NCBI GenBank assembly: GCA_021324445.1
Contig: JAJPJC010000085.1
Location: 1 to 38,074 of the forward strand
Direction of reading: 5' to 3'
Source of the DNA: Isosphaeraceae bacterium
GTDB taxonomy: Bacteria > Planctomycetota > Planctomycetia > Isosphaerales > Isosphaeraceae
Length of the DNA: 38,074 bases
Position 1 is the stretch's first letter. The number at the start of each line of letters is the position of its first letter. Below the pieces are notes generated by a model. The model did no database searches. It was given only the letters and a program-made list of their open reading frames with translations, and had not been told where the DNA came from. This document shows, piece by piece, positions 29,185 to 38,054 of this stretch. Made by a program: the position numbers and the translations under genes.

Positions 29185-31266
29185 ATGACTACAATGGATC
29201 GGGCTGACGTCGTCGATCCGGGGACCCGGTACCGGTCTTGCACCAGGCTTGCCGGCGCGAACCGTGGCTGGACCATCGGGGATCGATCACGATTTCACTT
29301 CGGAGGCGGGATCGCGTTGGTCTGTGTGAACGGGACAACACGGGCGCGATCGCGGGTGCTCATCTGGGGTGGGTTCTTGCTCCTATCCGTGGTGGGCTTC
29401 GCGGTCGTGCTCTGGCAGGTGCATGACGCGGATCGGTCCGGCGAGGACGGGCAGGCCGGCATCGCCCGAGGGCCTGCTTCCCTGCGCAGCGGGTCGGATG
29501 CGGGACGAGAACACGCCCGCGCGGCGATGCGCGGCGGTCGGTTCGAGGAAGCGTTGGCGTTCTATCGGGAAGGGCCTCAAGGCGCGCTGGAGGCCGAGGA
29601 CCTCTTCGCGATGGGAACGGCCTTGCTGGAGCGGAATCGCCGGGTGCTGGGTTGGGCGGCCCTGGAGGCAGCGCGGCGGGTCGACCGCCGGCATGGGCCG
29701 AGCAACCGGGCGCTCGACGGGCTCCAGGAGCGGTTGAGCGTGGCGCGCGGCCGGGAGCAGATCGACCTCCGCGAGGCGGCCGACGCGGTCGAGCTCCTGG
29801 GGGCAATCCGGGGTGGGCCGCCCTTGGGGATCCTGGTCCTGGGTCTGGTCGGGTCGTCGAGCGACCCGGGCCGGCAGCAGGAGCTCCTCGACCGGTTACT
29901 GCTCCGCGACCGCGCCGCGCTCCGGGCCGTCACGACGCCCGCGGACGCTCTCAAGCTGGTCGCGCGGCTGTTGATGGAGACCGGGCGGCCCGCCGAGGCG
30001 GGGAAGCTGCTGCGGCCGCTGCTGGCCGGCGCCGGCCGACTCCCGGACGATGGCGGCCCGCTTCCCAGTCCCGGCAGCCTCCCGGCTGCGGCAGCCGATC
30101 CGGAGACCGCATGGCTGCTCAGCCGCGCCGCCTTGCAGCTTGACGAGGACGAAACGGCCGACGCGCTCCGCGGGCTGGCCGCCGGTTTCGGCCGGGGCGA
30201 AAGCCCCTCCCCCGAGCCGGCGCCGTTCGTCGGCTCCCGACAGTGCCGCGAGTGCCATGCCGCGATCTACCGCGCCCAACAGCTTGGCAGCGCCCACGCC
30301 CAGACGCTCTACCGCGGATCGAGCTTGAAGGACGTCCCGCTCCCCTCCGGGCCTGTCCCCGACCCGGTGGCCCCGGACACCACCCACCGCCTGGTGCGTC
30401 GCGGTGACGGTCGCATCGAGCTTCGCGCCCAGGCCCACAACCAGGTTGTGACGGCCCTGATCGACTATGCCGTGGGCTCCGGCCGCCATGGCATGACCAT
30501 GCTCGCCAAGGATGAACAACTCGGCGTCGATCGCGAGCTGCGGATCTCCTACTTCGGCACGGACCACACCTGGGGTGAGACCAAGGGAATCAACTTCCTG
30601 CCGGTCGATCCGGGTGATGCCCTCGGTCTGGCACTCGCGCCCAAGGCCTTCCGCCAGTGCCTGCACTGCCATGCGACGTGGTTCCGGGCGGCCGATCCGC
30701 TCCCCTGGGCCCCGGGCGGCCCGGAGGCGCAAGACCACGGGATCGGCTGCGAACGGTGTCACGGTCCGGGCCTGAACCATATCAAGGCCGTCCGGTCGGG
30801 ATTCGCCGAGCCGGCCATCGCACGGACCCGGAGCACCAGTCCGCGCGAGCTGCTGCGCTCCTGTAATGAGTGCCACGCCTCGAGTGGTTCGGTCGAGCCC
30901 AACGACCCGGAATTCACCCGGGTCCAGGGGACGACACTGATGTTCAGTCGCTGTTTCACCGCCACCCAGGGCCAGATCCACTGCGCGACCTGTCACGATC
31001 CGCACCGCAACCTCCAGACGGAAGCGACCCACTACGAAGCGCGATGCTTGAGCTGCCACGCCGCGCCGGGAGCTCCGTCCGCCTCGATCTCATCATCCCC
31101 CCGCCCCGACCTGGCTCAGACCAGCCATCCGGACCCGCCGGCCTGCCCGGTGAACCCCCGGGGAGGATGTATCGCCTGCCACATGCCCAAGGTCCCGGAT
31201 CCCTCCCGACGCGCTCGGTTCACCGACCATCATATTCGGGTCCATCGCCGCGCGCCGCCTGGCTAG
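29185..31266 (+). CDS. TPR-linked heptaheme c-type cytochrome
   Basis: About 693 aa from ATG 29185 (GAGGG upstream); the true start is uncertain, and a GTG at 29326 would place the membrane helix (VLIWGGFLLLSVVGFAVVLW) nearer the N-terminus. After the anchor comes a helical TPR-like region (AGREHARAAMRGGRFEEALAFYREG and following, ~110-340). Then seven CXXCH haem sites follow, with first Cys at residues 354, 492, 522, 560, 600, 621 and 662 (CRECH, CLHCH, CERCH, CNECH, CATCH, CLSCH, CIACH). It should be anchored facing the periplasm and carry electrons. It heads a four-gene co-directional run. The stretch YAVGSGRHGM and the spacing of CERCHGPG show it is related to the cytochrome at 36606. Confidence 0.9.
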   Translation: MTTMDRADVVDPGTRYRSCTRLAGANRGWTIGDRSRFHFGGGIALVCVNGTTRARSRVLIWGGFLLLSVVGFAVVLWQVHDADRSGEDGQAGIARGPASLRSGSDAGREHARAAMRGGRFEEALAFYREGPQGALEAEDLFAMGTALLERNRRVLGWAALEAARRVDRRHGPSNRALDGLQERLSVARGREQIDLREAADAVELLGAIRGGPPLGILVLGLVGSSSDPGRQQELLDRLLLRDRAALRAVTTPADALKLVARLLMETGRPAEAGKLLRPLLAGAGRLPDDGGPLPSPGSLPAAAADPETAWLLSRAALQLDEDETADALRGLAAGFGRGESPSPEPAPFVGSRQCRECHAAIYRAQQLGSAHAQTLYRGSSLKDVPLPSGPVPDPVAPDTTHRLVRRGDGRIELRAQAHNQVVTALIDYAVGSGRHGMTMLAKDEQLGVDRELRISYFGTDHTWGETKGINFLPVDPGDALGLALAPKAFRQCLHCHATWFRAADPLPWAPGGPEAQDHGIGCERCHGPGLNHIKAVRSGFAEPAIARTRSTSPRELLRSCNECHASSGSVEPNDPEFTRVQGTTLMFSRCFTATQGQIHCATCHDPHRNLQTEATHYEARCLSCHAAPGAPSASISSSPRPDLAQTSHPDPPACPVNPRGGCIACHMPKVPDPSRRARFTDHHIRVHRRAPPG

Positions 31267-31347
31267 TGGCGCGGGCGGGGTGGCGAGTATCATGGAACCA
31301 ACCGACCCGACCCCACAGGCCATGCTCAGCGCCACGGGCCAGACACC

Positions 31348-32655
31348 ATGCAGCGCACCGAAGACCACCCCAGGCGGCACGCGGCGCGGGGCACGCGGCT
31401 CACCGCGAGAGCAGCGGTCCTGACTCTCATCCTGGCGATCGTCGCGGCGGCCGGGTGTTATCTGGGCTACCAGCAGTACCGGGTCTCCCGATGGGCCGGT
31501 GTGGTCGGTCGCGCGTTCCGGGCGCATCGCTATGAAGCGGCCCGCGAACCCTTGCGGCGATGGCTCCGAGAACGGCCACAGTCGGCCGAGGCCGCGTATT
31601 ACCGGGTGTGGCTGGCCCTGGTCGATCAGGATCCTGATGAGGCGGTCAAGGGCTTCGAGCAAGCCAGGAGGTCGGGTCTGGACCCGGCCCTGATCCGACC
31701 TCTGACCGCCGTCTATCAGGCGCGTGCGCACCGGATCCGAGAAACCGAGCCGAGCCTGCGCGAGGCCTTCGCGCAGAAGCGAGAGCCCCAGATCGAAGTG
31801 GCCAAGGAGCTGGCGCGGATCTACCTGACCTCGTACCGGCTCCCCGAGGCCGGCGTGGTGATCGAGCGCTGGCGCAGCCTCGCTCCGGAGGATCCCCTGC
31901 CGTATCTCTGGAGTAACGAGGTGGCCGCGCGTTCCAACGCCGAGCCCTCGGTCTTGATCCAGAACTACCGCGCTGCGCTGGAGCGCGACCCGAACCTGGA
32001 TCAGGCCCATCTCGGCCTGGCCGAGCAGCTCAGCAAGGATCGCCGCTACGACGAGGCCGAGCAGGAGTTTCGCGCCTATCTCGACCGGCATCCCGAGGAC
32101 GCCAAGGCGTTGGTCGGCCTGGGGCGGAATGCGTTCCAGAGCGGCGACCTTGCTGGGGCCACGACGGCCTTCGAAGCCGCGCTGAAGGCCGATCCACGCC
32201 AACCTGATGCCCTCAAGGAGCTGGCCCAGACCGACCTGCGGCTGGGCCGGTTCGCCCAGGCGGCTCAGCGGTTCGAGCTGCTCACCCAGATCGAGCCCTA
32301 TGATCACGAGATCCGCTATTCCTACGCCCAGGCCCTGAAGCTCAAGGGGGACGAGGCCCGGGCGCGGGCCGAAAGCGACGCGGCGGCGCGACTCCGCGAA
32401 CAGCACGACCGGATCCTGGGGCTCCGGCACAAGATCCTCCAGGATCCCCAGGACCTCCGCTCGCGCCACGAAGTTGCCCGGTGGATGCTCGAGCACGGCC
32501 ATGCCGCGGAGGGTTTGAAGTGGACCCGCGAGATCCTCCAGGCCGACCCCCACCACATCCCGACCCACCGCCTCCTCGCCGATTACTACCAGAAGCAGGG
32601 TGACGCCGGCCTGGCGAACTACCACCGGCTGATGGCTTCGTCTTCGAGTCCGTAG
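31348..32655 (+). CDS. Membrane-anchored TPR protein
   Basis: 435 aa. One N-terminal membrane helix (~21-42, AVLTLILAIVAAAGCYLGY), then a TPR array through to the C-terminus: for example YEAAREPLRRWLRERPQSAEA, LGLAEQLSKDRRYDEAEQEF, ALVGLGRNAFQSGDLAGA, DALKELAQTDLRLGRFAQAA. It should sit on the outer face of the cytoplasmic membrane as a protein-binding scaffold. It lies 81 nt after the cytochrome gene and 85 nt before a close paralogue. The start has no evident ribosome site, so its translation may depend on coupling. This is the full-length reference for the truncated copy that follows. Confidence 0.88.
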   Translation: MQRTEDHPRRHAARGTRLTARAAVLTLILAIVAAAGCYLGYQQYRVSRWAGVVGRAFRAHRYEAAREPLRRWLRERPQSAEAAYYRVWLALVDQDPDEAVKGFEQARRSGLDPALIRPLTAVYQARAHRIRETEPSLREAFAQKREPQIEVAKELARIYLTSYRLPEAGVVIERWRSLAPEDPLPYLWSNEVAARSNAEPSVLIQNYRAALERDPNLDQAHLGLAEQLSKDRRYDEAEQEFRAYLDRHPEDAKALVGLGRNAFQSGDLAGATTAFEAALKADPRQPDALKELAQTDLRLGRFAQAAQRFELLTQIEPYDHEIRYSYAQALKLKGDEARARAESDAAARLREQHDRILGLRHKILQDPQDLRSRHEVARWMLEHGHAAEGLKWTREILQADPHHIPTHRLLADYYQKQGDAGLANYHRLMASSSSP

Positions 32656-32740
32656 CGGTCTGTCAATCTTCCATGGGCCGGTCAAGAGGATCGACGAGAG
32701 AATCGATCACGACAGATCTTGCAGGTGGAGTCCGATTGGG

Positions 32741-34000
32741 ATGAAGCGTGAGGAATCAAGACCGGCGTCGATTCTTGAGGTCTCGCCCGGCCCCGGAGGC
32801 GCGGCGCCGGCGGCCGGATCGGGTCCACGACCGAGACGCCTGATGACCGTACATCTGGCGGCCGCCACGATCCTCGCGGTGTCCCTCGCCGTCCTGATCT
32901 ATGCGATGAAGGTCCGGTACGGTGAGAGCCGATTCGCGGTTTTGGTCCGCGAGTCCTTCGCCGCCCGGCGCTACGAGCAGGCCGGCGAGCCCTTGCGACG
33001 GTGGCTCGCGGCCCAGCCCGACTCAGGGGAAGCGCAGTTCTATCGCACCTGGCTGGCCCTGGCCGAGAATCGGCCGCTCGAGGCGGCCGACGCCCTCGCG
33101 CGGGCGGCCAAGCTGCGCTTCGACCCGTACCGACTTCAATCCTTGACCGCGATCTTCCAGGCACGGTCGGGGCACTTCAACGAGGCCGAGCCGATCTTGC
33201 GGCAGGCCTTCGACGACGGATCCGAGCCCCGCGCCGAGGTGGCCAGGGAGTTGGCGCGCATCTACCTCAAGACTTACCGGCTGGCGCAGGCCGGCGAGCC
33301 CATCGAACGCTGGAAAGAGCTGTTGCCCGACGATCCTCAGCCCTACATGTGGAGCAACGAGATCGCCTCGCGTTCCGGCATGTCCGCTTCCACTCTCATC
33401 CGCAACTATCGCTTGGCCCTGGAGCGCGACCCGGACCTCGACCCGGCCCGCCTCGGCCTGGCCGAGCAGCTCAGCAAGGATCGCCGCTTCGACGAGGCCG
33501 AGCGGGAATTCCAAACTCACCTGAAACGCAACCCAAACGATGCCAACGCCCTGGTGGGCCTGGGCCGCAACGCGTTTCAGGCCGGCGACCTCGAGGCCGC
33601 CTCCCGCCACTTCGAAGCCGCCCTCCTGGTCGACCCGCGCCAGCCCGAGGCTCTCAAGGAACTGGCCCTCGCCGATCTGCGACGTGGGGAAGTGAAGAAA
33701 GCTTGCCAGCGATACGAGCGTTTGATCCAGGTCGTCCCTTACGAATTCGACATCCGCTACGCGTACGCCCAGGCGTTGGGGTGCGGGCCTGGAGTGCGGA
33801 CTAGAGCGGCGAACACTCGGATGGCGCACAGTGGTTGGGTGGCTGGGGTCGGCACCCGAAGGGTGACGCCCCCAGGGCCGCCGCCTCGTGGGCCGATCCC
33901 CTGGGGGCTCTGTCGGCCGCGCCGGCTCCGACCCCAACCACCCGAAGGCCAGGCCGGTCCCAATGAGGTTTTGGACGACTTCTGGGCAGGAGTAGCCTAG
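32741..34000 (+). CDS. Membrane-anchored TPR protein, C-terminus replaced by repeat-element sequence
   Basis: 419 aa. Residues 1-346 closely follow the upstream TPR protein (same helix anchor, LGLAEQLSKDRRFDEAEREF, ALVGLGRNAFQAGDLEAA, YAYAQAL). After Leu346 the homology stops. The paralogue goes on for ~105 residues with more TPR units; this one instead reads GCGPGVRTRAANTRMAHSGW and a Pro/Arg/Gly-rich tail of 73 residues, encoded largely by a palindromic element (33837-33943). Its stop is 2 nt before the next gene. GGAG lies 10 nt before the start. It is a truncated but still open gene; whether it works is unknown. Confidence 0.82.
   Translation: MKREESRPASILEVSPGPGGAAPAAGSGPRPRRLMTVHLAAATILAVSLAVLIYAMKVRYGESRFAVLVRESFAARRYEQAGEPLRRWLAAQPDSGEAQFYRTWLALAENRPLEAADALARAAKLRFDPYRLQSLTAIFQARSGHFNEAEPILRQAFDDGSEPRAEVARELARIYLKTYRLAQAGEPIERWKELLPDDPQPYMWSNEIASRSGMSASTLIRNYRLALERDPDLDPARLGLAEQLSKDRRFDEAEREFQTHLKRNPNDANALVGLGRNAFQAGDLEAASRHFEAALLVDPRQPEALKELALADLRRGEVKKACQRYERLIQVVPYEFDIRYAYAQALGCGPGVRTRAANTRMAHSGWVAGVGTRRVTPPGPPPRGPIPWGLCRPRRLRPQPPEGQAGPNEVLDDFWAGVA
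33837..33943. repeat. Palindromic element (copy A) inside the TPR gene
   Basis: Terminal arms GGGTGGCTGGGGTCGG (33837-33852) and CCGACCCCAACCACCC (33928-33943) match at 15 of 16 positions. Inner arms CCCCCAGGG / CCCTGGGGG give a second hairpin. The ~107-bp size and the arms match copy B at 36454-36559, so it is a dispersed MITE/REP-like family. It encodes most of the odd tail of the truncated TPR protein. Confidence 0.75.
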
Positions 34001-34002
34001 CG

Positions 34003-36432
34003 ATGAGCATTTCCCTGAGGATCATCGCTGGAGTGATTCTCTGCGCAGCGATTGCATCGGCAATCGTCGGGTTCGTGGCTGGTTCGAGACCGTCGCGCGT
34101 GACCGTCGACCCTCCTCGGAAGGCTCCAGCCTTCTCGGAGGTCTCGACGCTGGACTTGCCTGACTTGATCGCGACCTTTCCCGATCCCAACGCGCCGGGG
34201 ACATCGAAGAAGGTTTTCCTCACCTCCCAGGCTCTCGACAGCGGCATCTCCACGACGGCCGCGGAGTTCACCGGCCCCGTGAGGGTCGAGGGCTCGCTGG
34301 AGGAGCTGTCGCAGTCCATCCTGGGCCGGTACGGGCGAGGGATGGCGACCTGGGGTGCGAGAGCCGATCGCCTCGTGGTCCCAGCGCACCCCACCGGCGA
34401 CCAGGCGACCCAGGCCATCCGAACCTGGCGGGCCCTTGCCCTCCTCGAGATGTACCAGGGGAACTTCGCCAAGGCCACGCCCTGGCTCGAGAAGGCGCTG
34501 GAGCTGAGCCGGACGCCGGGCGTACCGGCGCCGGAGCAGGCCACCGTGCGCGCGCTGTTGGGTCTCGTCGCTCTGCGCCGCGGCGAGGTGGAAAACTGCC
34601 TGGAGTGTCTCGGGCCATCGAGCTGTATCTTCCCGATCGCGAGCCAGGCCGTCCACCTCCAGCAGGCCGGCTCGCGCGAGGCGATCCGGCAGTTCACGGC
34701 CTATCTCCAGGAGTGGCCGGGCGATCTGCGGGTCCGTTGGCTCCTGAACCTCGCTTACATGACGCTGGGCGAATACCCGCAGCAGGTGCCCCCGGCGTAC
34801 CTGATCCCGCTCGACCGGTTCCGCTCGAGGATCGACGTCGGCCGCTTCGTGAATGTGGCCGCGCAGGCGGGCCTGACGGCACGGGGCCCGACCTTGGCCG
34901 GCGGCAGTCTCTTCGACGATTTCAGCGGGGACGGTCTCCCTGACCTCTTGACCACGTCCCTCGACGCGGATCGGGGGGCCGCGCTGTTCGTCAACCGCGG
35001 CGACGGCACGTTTGAGGACCGGTCCTCACAGGCGGGCCTTGACCGGCAGATCTACGCCTTGAACCTCACCCGGGCGGATTTTGACAACGACGGCAACCTC
35101 GACGTCCTGCTGCTGCGAGGGGGCTGGGAGAAGCCTGCCCGCATGTCACTCCTGCGCAACCGGGGGGGCGGGATCTTCGAGGACGTGACGATCGCCAGTG
35201 GTTTGGGCGAGCCGATTGCCTCGGAGTCGGCGGCCTGGGGCGATTATGACAACGACGGTTGGGTCGACCTCTTCGTCTGCGGCGAGTACGCGGTGGACCT
35301 GACCGCCGGTCCCCATTCGCAGCCGGACCCGCGCAACCGATGCCGGCTGTACCGCAATCTCGGTCAGGGCCGATTCGGCAATGTCGCCGCGGCGGCCGGC
35401 GTCCTCAACGAACGATACGCCAAGGGTGCGGTCTGGGGCGACTATGACAACGACGGCCGGCTCGATCTCTTCGTCTCCAGCCAGCGCGGCGGGCCCGGCC
35501 GTCTCTACCACAACGAGGGCGACGGGACCTTCCACGACGTCGCTGCGGAAATGGGGATCACCGACCTGTCCGACCCCAGCAATCCCATCACCAGCTTCCC
35601 CTGCTTATTCTGGGATTACGACAACGATGGCCGGCTCGACCTCTTCATCAACGACTGGAAGCCGAACCAGGCTGAGGTCATCGCCGGCTACCTGGGCCTC
35701 CCTGTGCGGATCTCCAGCCCGCCGCATCTCTTTCGCAACCTCGGGACCCAGGGCTTCCGCGACGTGAGCCGGGAGGTCGGCCTCGATCGGCCCATGCCGA
35801 CGATGGCGGTGAACTGCGGCGATATCGACCACGATGGCTATCTCGATCTGTATCTCGGCTCGGGCTGGATGTCTTACTCGGGCCTGGCGCCCAACCGGCT
35901 GCTCAAGAACATCGACGGTCGACGCTTCGAGGACGTGACCGAGTCCAGCCGCACCGGCCACCTCCAGAAGGGGCATGGCGTCTCCTTCGCGGATTATGAT
36001 GGCGATGGCGATCTGGACCTCTTCGCGGTCCTCGGCGGGGGTTATCCCGGCGACAAGGGCTATAGCGCCCTGTTCCAGAACCCGGGCCAGGGGAAGCACT
36101 GGCTCCAGGTCAAGCTCGTCGGCACCCGGACCAATCGCGCGGCCTTGGGAGCCAGGATCCAGGTCGACCTGGAGGGGGACGGTCGCCCCCCGCGGTCGAT
36201 TCACCGCATGATCGGGACGAATGGCAGCTTCGGCGGCAACTCCCTGGTCGAGACGATCGGCCTTGGGGATGTGAGGGCGGTCGCTCGCGTGGAGGTGAGC
36301 TGGCCGACCAGTCGAACGACCCAGACCTTCCGCAACGTGGCCGCCGACCAGGCCATCACGATCACCGAAGGGTCCGACTCGTACCAGGCCATACGCCCAT
36401 CGCGGGTGCCGGCCACGAACTCGACTCGCTGA
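34003..36432 (+). CDS. TPR/FG-GAP/ASPIC-UnbV protein (CRTAC1 family)
   Basis: 809 aa. Membrane helix at ~5-27; short helical TPR-type region (~140-260: LEMYQGNFAKATPWLEKALELS); then FG-GAP/VCBS blades with seven calcium-binding DxDxDG-type loops starting near residues 304, 359, 413, 480, 537, 606 and 664 (for example WGDYDNDGRLDLF). The C-terminal ASPIC/UnbV domain (~697-785) begins GKHWLQVKLVGTRTNR and contains GARIQVDLEGDG. The set predicts a calcium-bound beta propeller outside the membrane. AGGAG lies 10 nt before the ATG, which comes 2 nt after the TPR stop, so it is probably co-translated. Such proteins are frequent in Planctomycetes and Acidobacteria beside multiheme cytochromes; the role is unsettled. 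Confidence 0.92.
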   Translation: MSISLRIIAGVILCAAIASAIVGFVAGSRPSRVTVDPPRKAPAFSEVSTLDLPDLIATFPDPNAPGTSKKVFLTSQALDSGISTTAAEFTGPVRVEGSLEELSQSILGRYGRGMATWGARADRLVVPAHPTGDQATQAIRTWRALALLEMYQGNFAKATPWLEKALELSRTPGVPAPEQATVRALLGLVALRRGEVENCLECLGPSSCIFPIASQAVHLQQAGSREAIRQFTAYLQEWPGDLRVRWLLNLAYMTLGEYPQQVPPAYLIPLDRFRSRIDVGRFVNVAAQAGLTARGPTLAGGSLFDDFSGDGLPDLLTTSLDADRGAALFVNRGDGTFEDRSSQAGLDRQIYALNLTRADFDNDGNLDVLLLRGGWEKPARMSLLRNRGGGIFEDVTIASGLGEPIASESAAWGDYDNDGWVDLFVCGEYAVDLTAGPHSQPDPRNRCRLYRNLGQGRFGNVAAAAGVLNERYAKGAVWGDYDNDGRLDLFVSSQRGGPGRLYHNEGDGTFHDVAAEMGITDLSDPSNPITSFPCLFWDYDNDGRLDLFINDWKPNQAEVIAGYLGLPVRISSPPHLFRNLGTQGFRDVSREVGLDRPMPTMAVNCGDIDHDGYLDLYLGSGWMSYSGLAPNRLLKNIDGRRFEDVTESSRTGHLQKGHGVSFADYDGDGDLDLFAVLGGGYPGDKGYSALFQNPGQGKHWLQVKLVGTRTNRAALGARIQVDLEGDGRPPRSIHRMIGTNGSFGGNSLVETIGLGDVRAVARVEVSWPTSRTTQTFRNVAADQAITITEGSDSYQAIRPSRVPATNSTR

Positions 36433-36453
36433 GCGCGAGCCGGCGGCCGGATG

Positions 36454-36559
36454 GCCGGGTGGCTGGGGTCGGAGGCCGAAGGCCGGAGCCCCCAGCCGCG
36501 GGGGCCTCTGCCCCTGGGGGCTGCGGCGGCTGCGCCGCCTCCGACCCCAGCCACCCGGC
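36454..36559. repeat. Palindromic element (copy B) between convergent genes
   Basis: Perfect 23-bp inverted arms at 36454-36476 and 36537-36559, both containing GGGTGGCTGGGGTCGGAGG or its complement, with inner arms AGCCCCCAG / CTGGGGGCT. It lies between the CRTAC1-type gene and the oppositely read cytochrome, where it could also act as a bidirectional terminator. The ends agree with copy A. Confidence 0.8.
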
Positions 36560-36605
36560 GCCCACGACCGCCTCGCTGGAGTGCACCATAACCCCGGCCA
36601 AGTGC

Positions 36606-37850
36606 TTAGCGCTGCATCGGGCGGTGGCGTGGGATGGTGTGGACCGTGATGGCGGTATGGGCGATGTCGCCGGCCGGTGATCGCGGCATGTGGCAGGCCG
36701 TGCAATCGTCGTCGGGCTGCTGCGCCCGACGCTCTGGGCGGGGCAAGGAGCAGCCCCGCTCCGCGTGGCATTCCTGGCATCGGCCTTGATAATAGGCGAC
36801 CCGCTCCTCGGGAGCGGGGAGTTGGTGCGGATCGTGGCAGGAAATACACCCGAGCTCGCCCCCACTCTCGCGGTAGCAGGTGCTCTGGCGCATCTGCTCG
36901 ACATGTCCGACCGCGCGGATTGTCGCGATCGGATCGCCCCGCGCCCAGGACACGACCATGAACGCGTCGAAGGGCAGGCCGGGTCGAAAGTCGAAGGCGG
37001 AGCGGCCGGGCTGAGGCCTGCGGGATGAGCCCTGAAGGTGACATTGCTCGCAGACCGACTCGCGCAAGGAACGAGGCTCCAGGTCGGCCGGGTTCACGAT
37101 CGTCCAATCACGGCCGTCGACCGGCTCCGGCCGCCGCGCGTGCAGCGCGCCGGGCCCGTGGCACTGCTCGCAGCCGATCGTCAAGCCATGAAACACCGGA
37201 GGCCGCCCGGGGGCCACGTCAATGCGGTTGGAGTGGCAGAAGAGGCAGCCGGGCGTGATCGACCGAGTGAAATGGAGGTTCTGCATCTCATACAGCGGCG
37301 CCAAGCCCCATCGGTGGGTCTCGGCGTACCAGGTGATGGGCGATTGGTAGAGCCCGCCGTCGTGCTCGACCAGGAACGCCAGCCCGCGACGTCCCGAGCC
37401 GAGCACATAGTGGACGGCCCGCTCCGTCGACTCGACCGTCCGGCCCTGAGCGTCGCGACGCTCCTCGCGATGGACCACCTTGCCGCCGCGCTGAAGGACC
37501 GAATAGACCAGGTCGCCGGCCGTGAAGACCACCCCATTCGCCGCAGGCTCGGGTCCGGGCGCCTCGGACATCGACCGCCCCATCGGGTGCCCGCGGTAGC
37601 CTCGCGCAATCTCGGCGTGACACCGCGCGCAGACCTCGTCGCCCACATAAGCGACGCCCGGCTGGGTATTCCGATACGGGCTGGACGGAATCGGGGCGAC
37701 GGCCGGCGCTGGCATCCCGGTCGGACCGGGAACCGGCCGCCGCGCGGTCTGGTCCCAGAGGACGATCGCCGCGATCAGCAGCGCCAGCGCGCTGGGGATT
37801 CCATACCGCCCCACCTTCGACCGGCTGTCCAACGATCCCGATTGGTCCAT
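36606..37850 (-). CDS. Heptaheme c-type cytochrome
   Basis: 414 aa. N-terminal membrane anchor (residues ~17-32, IPSALALLIAAIVLW), then seven CXXCH sites with first Cys at 74, 202, 227, 267, 335, 358 and 383 (CARCH, CLFCH, CEQCH, CEQCH, CISCH, CQECH, CTACH). The last ends CTACHMP, as in the 29185 protein (CIACHMP). The stretch HYVLGSGRRGLAF and the CEQCHGPG site correspond to YAVGSGRHGM and CERCHGPG there, so the two are related; this copy lacks the TPR region. It should act as a membrane-tethered periplasmic electron carrier. It faces the four-gene run, separated by a palindromic element. Confidence 0.93.
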   Translation of the reverse strand: MDQSGSLDSRSKVGRYGIPSALALLIAAIVLWDQTARRPVPGPTGMPAPAVAPIPSSPYRNTQPGVAYVGDEVCARCHAEIARGYRGHPMGRSMSEAPGPEPAANGVVFTAGDLVYSVLQRGGKVVHREERRDAQGRTVESTERAVHYVLGSGRRGLAFLVEHDGGLYQSPITWYAETHRWGLAPLYEMQNLHFTRSITPGCLFCHSNRIDVAPGRPPVFHGLTIGCEQCHGPGALHARRPEPVDGRDWTIVNPADLEPRSLRESVCEQCHLQGSSRRPQPGRSAFDFRPGLPFDAFMVVSWARGDPIATIRAVGHVEQMRQSTCYRESGGELGCISCHDPHQLPAPEERVAYYQGRCQECHAERGCSLPRPERRAQQPDDDCTACHMPRSPAGDIAHTAITVHTIPRHRPMQR

Positions 37851-37887
37851 GGGGGCCTCTTACGAATACTTCGCCAGGAGAGGCGCT

Positions 37888-37949
37888 CACGTAGGTCAGG
37901 CTTTGGCCTGACAGGAATCACGTAGGTCAGGCTTGAGCCTGACAGGAAT
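37888..37949. repeat. Two tandem 31-bp palindromic repeats
   Basis: Two adjacent 31-bp units (37888-37918 and 37919-37949) both read CACGTAGGTCAGGCTT then GCCTGACAGGAAT around the centre, differing by about two bases. The core GTCAGGCTTGAGCCTGAC is a perfect palindrome in unit 2. A third partial copy (GTCAGGCTCAAGC) follows at about 37959. Probably a REP-like family, upstream of the cytochrome gene on one side and the next gene on the other. Confidence 0.7.
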
Positions 37950-38054
37950 CCAGATCGAGTCAGGCTCAAGCTACCCCTTTGAACATGCGGTCGTAATTAC
38001 TGTAACCTCTTTGACTGGGGTGGTTTTGGTTTCCCGATCACGGAGGTCCATCCG

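Noticed and set aside
31093..32685. 530-aa open frame antisense to the TPR gene
   Set aside because: The TPR reading on the plus strand is unmistakable; the antisense frame has no known feature.
35605..37107. 500-aa open frame spanning the ASPIC gene end and the cytochrome
   Set aside because: It crosses two real genes and a palindrome in the wrong frame.
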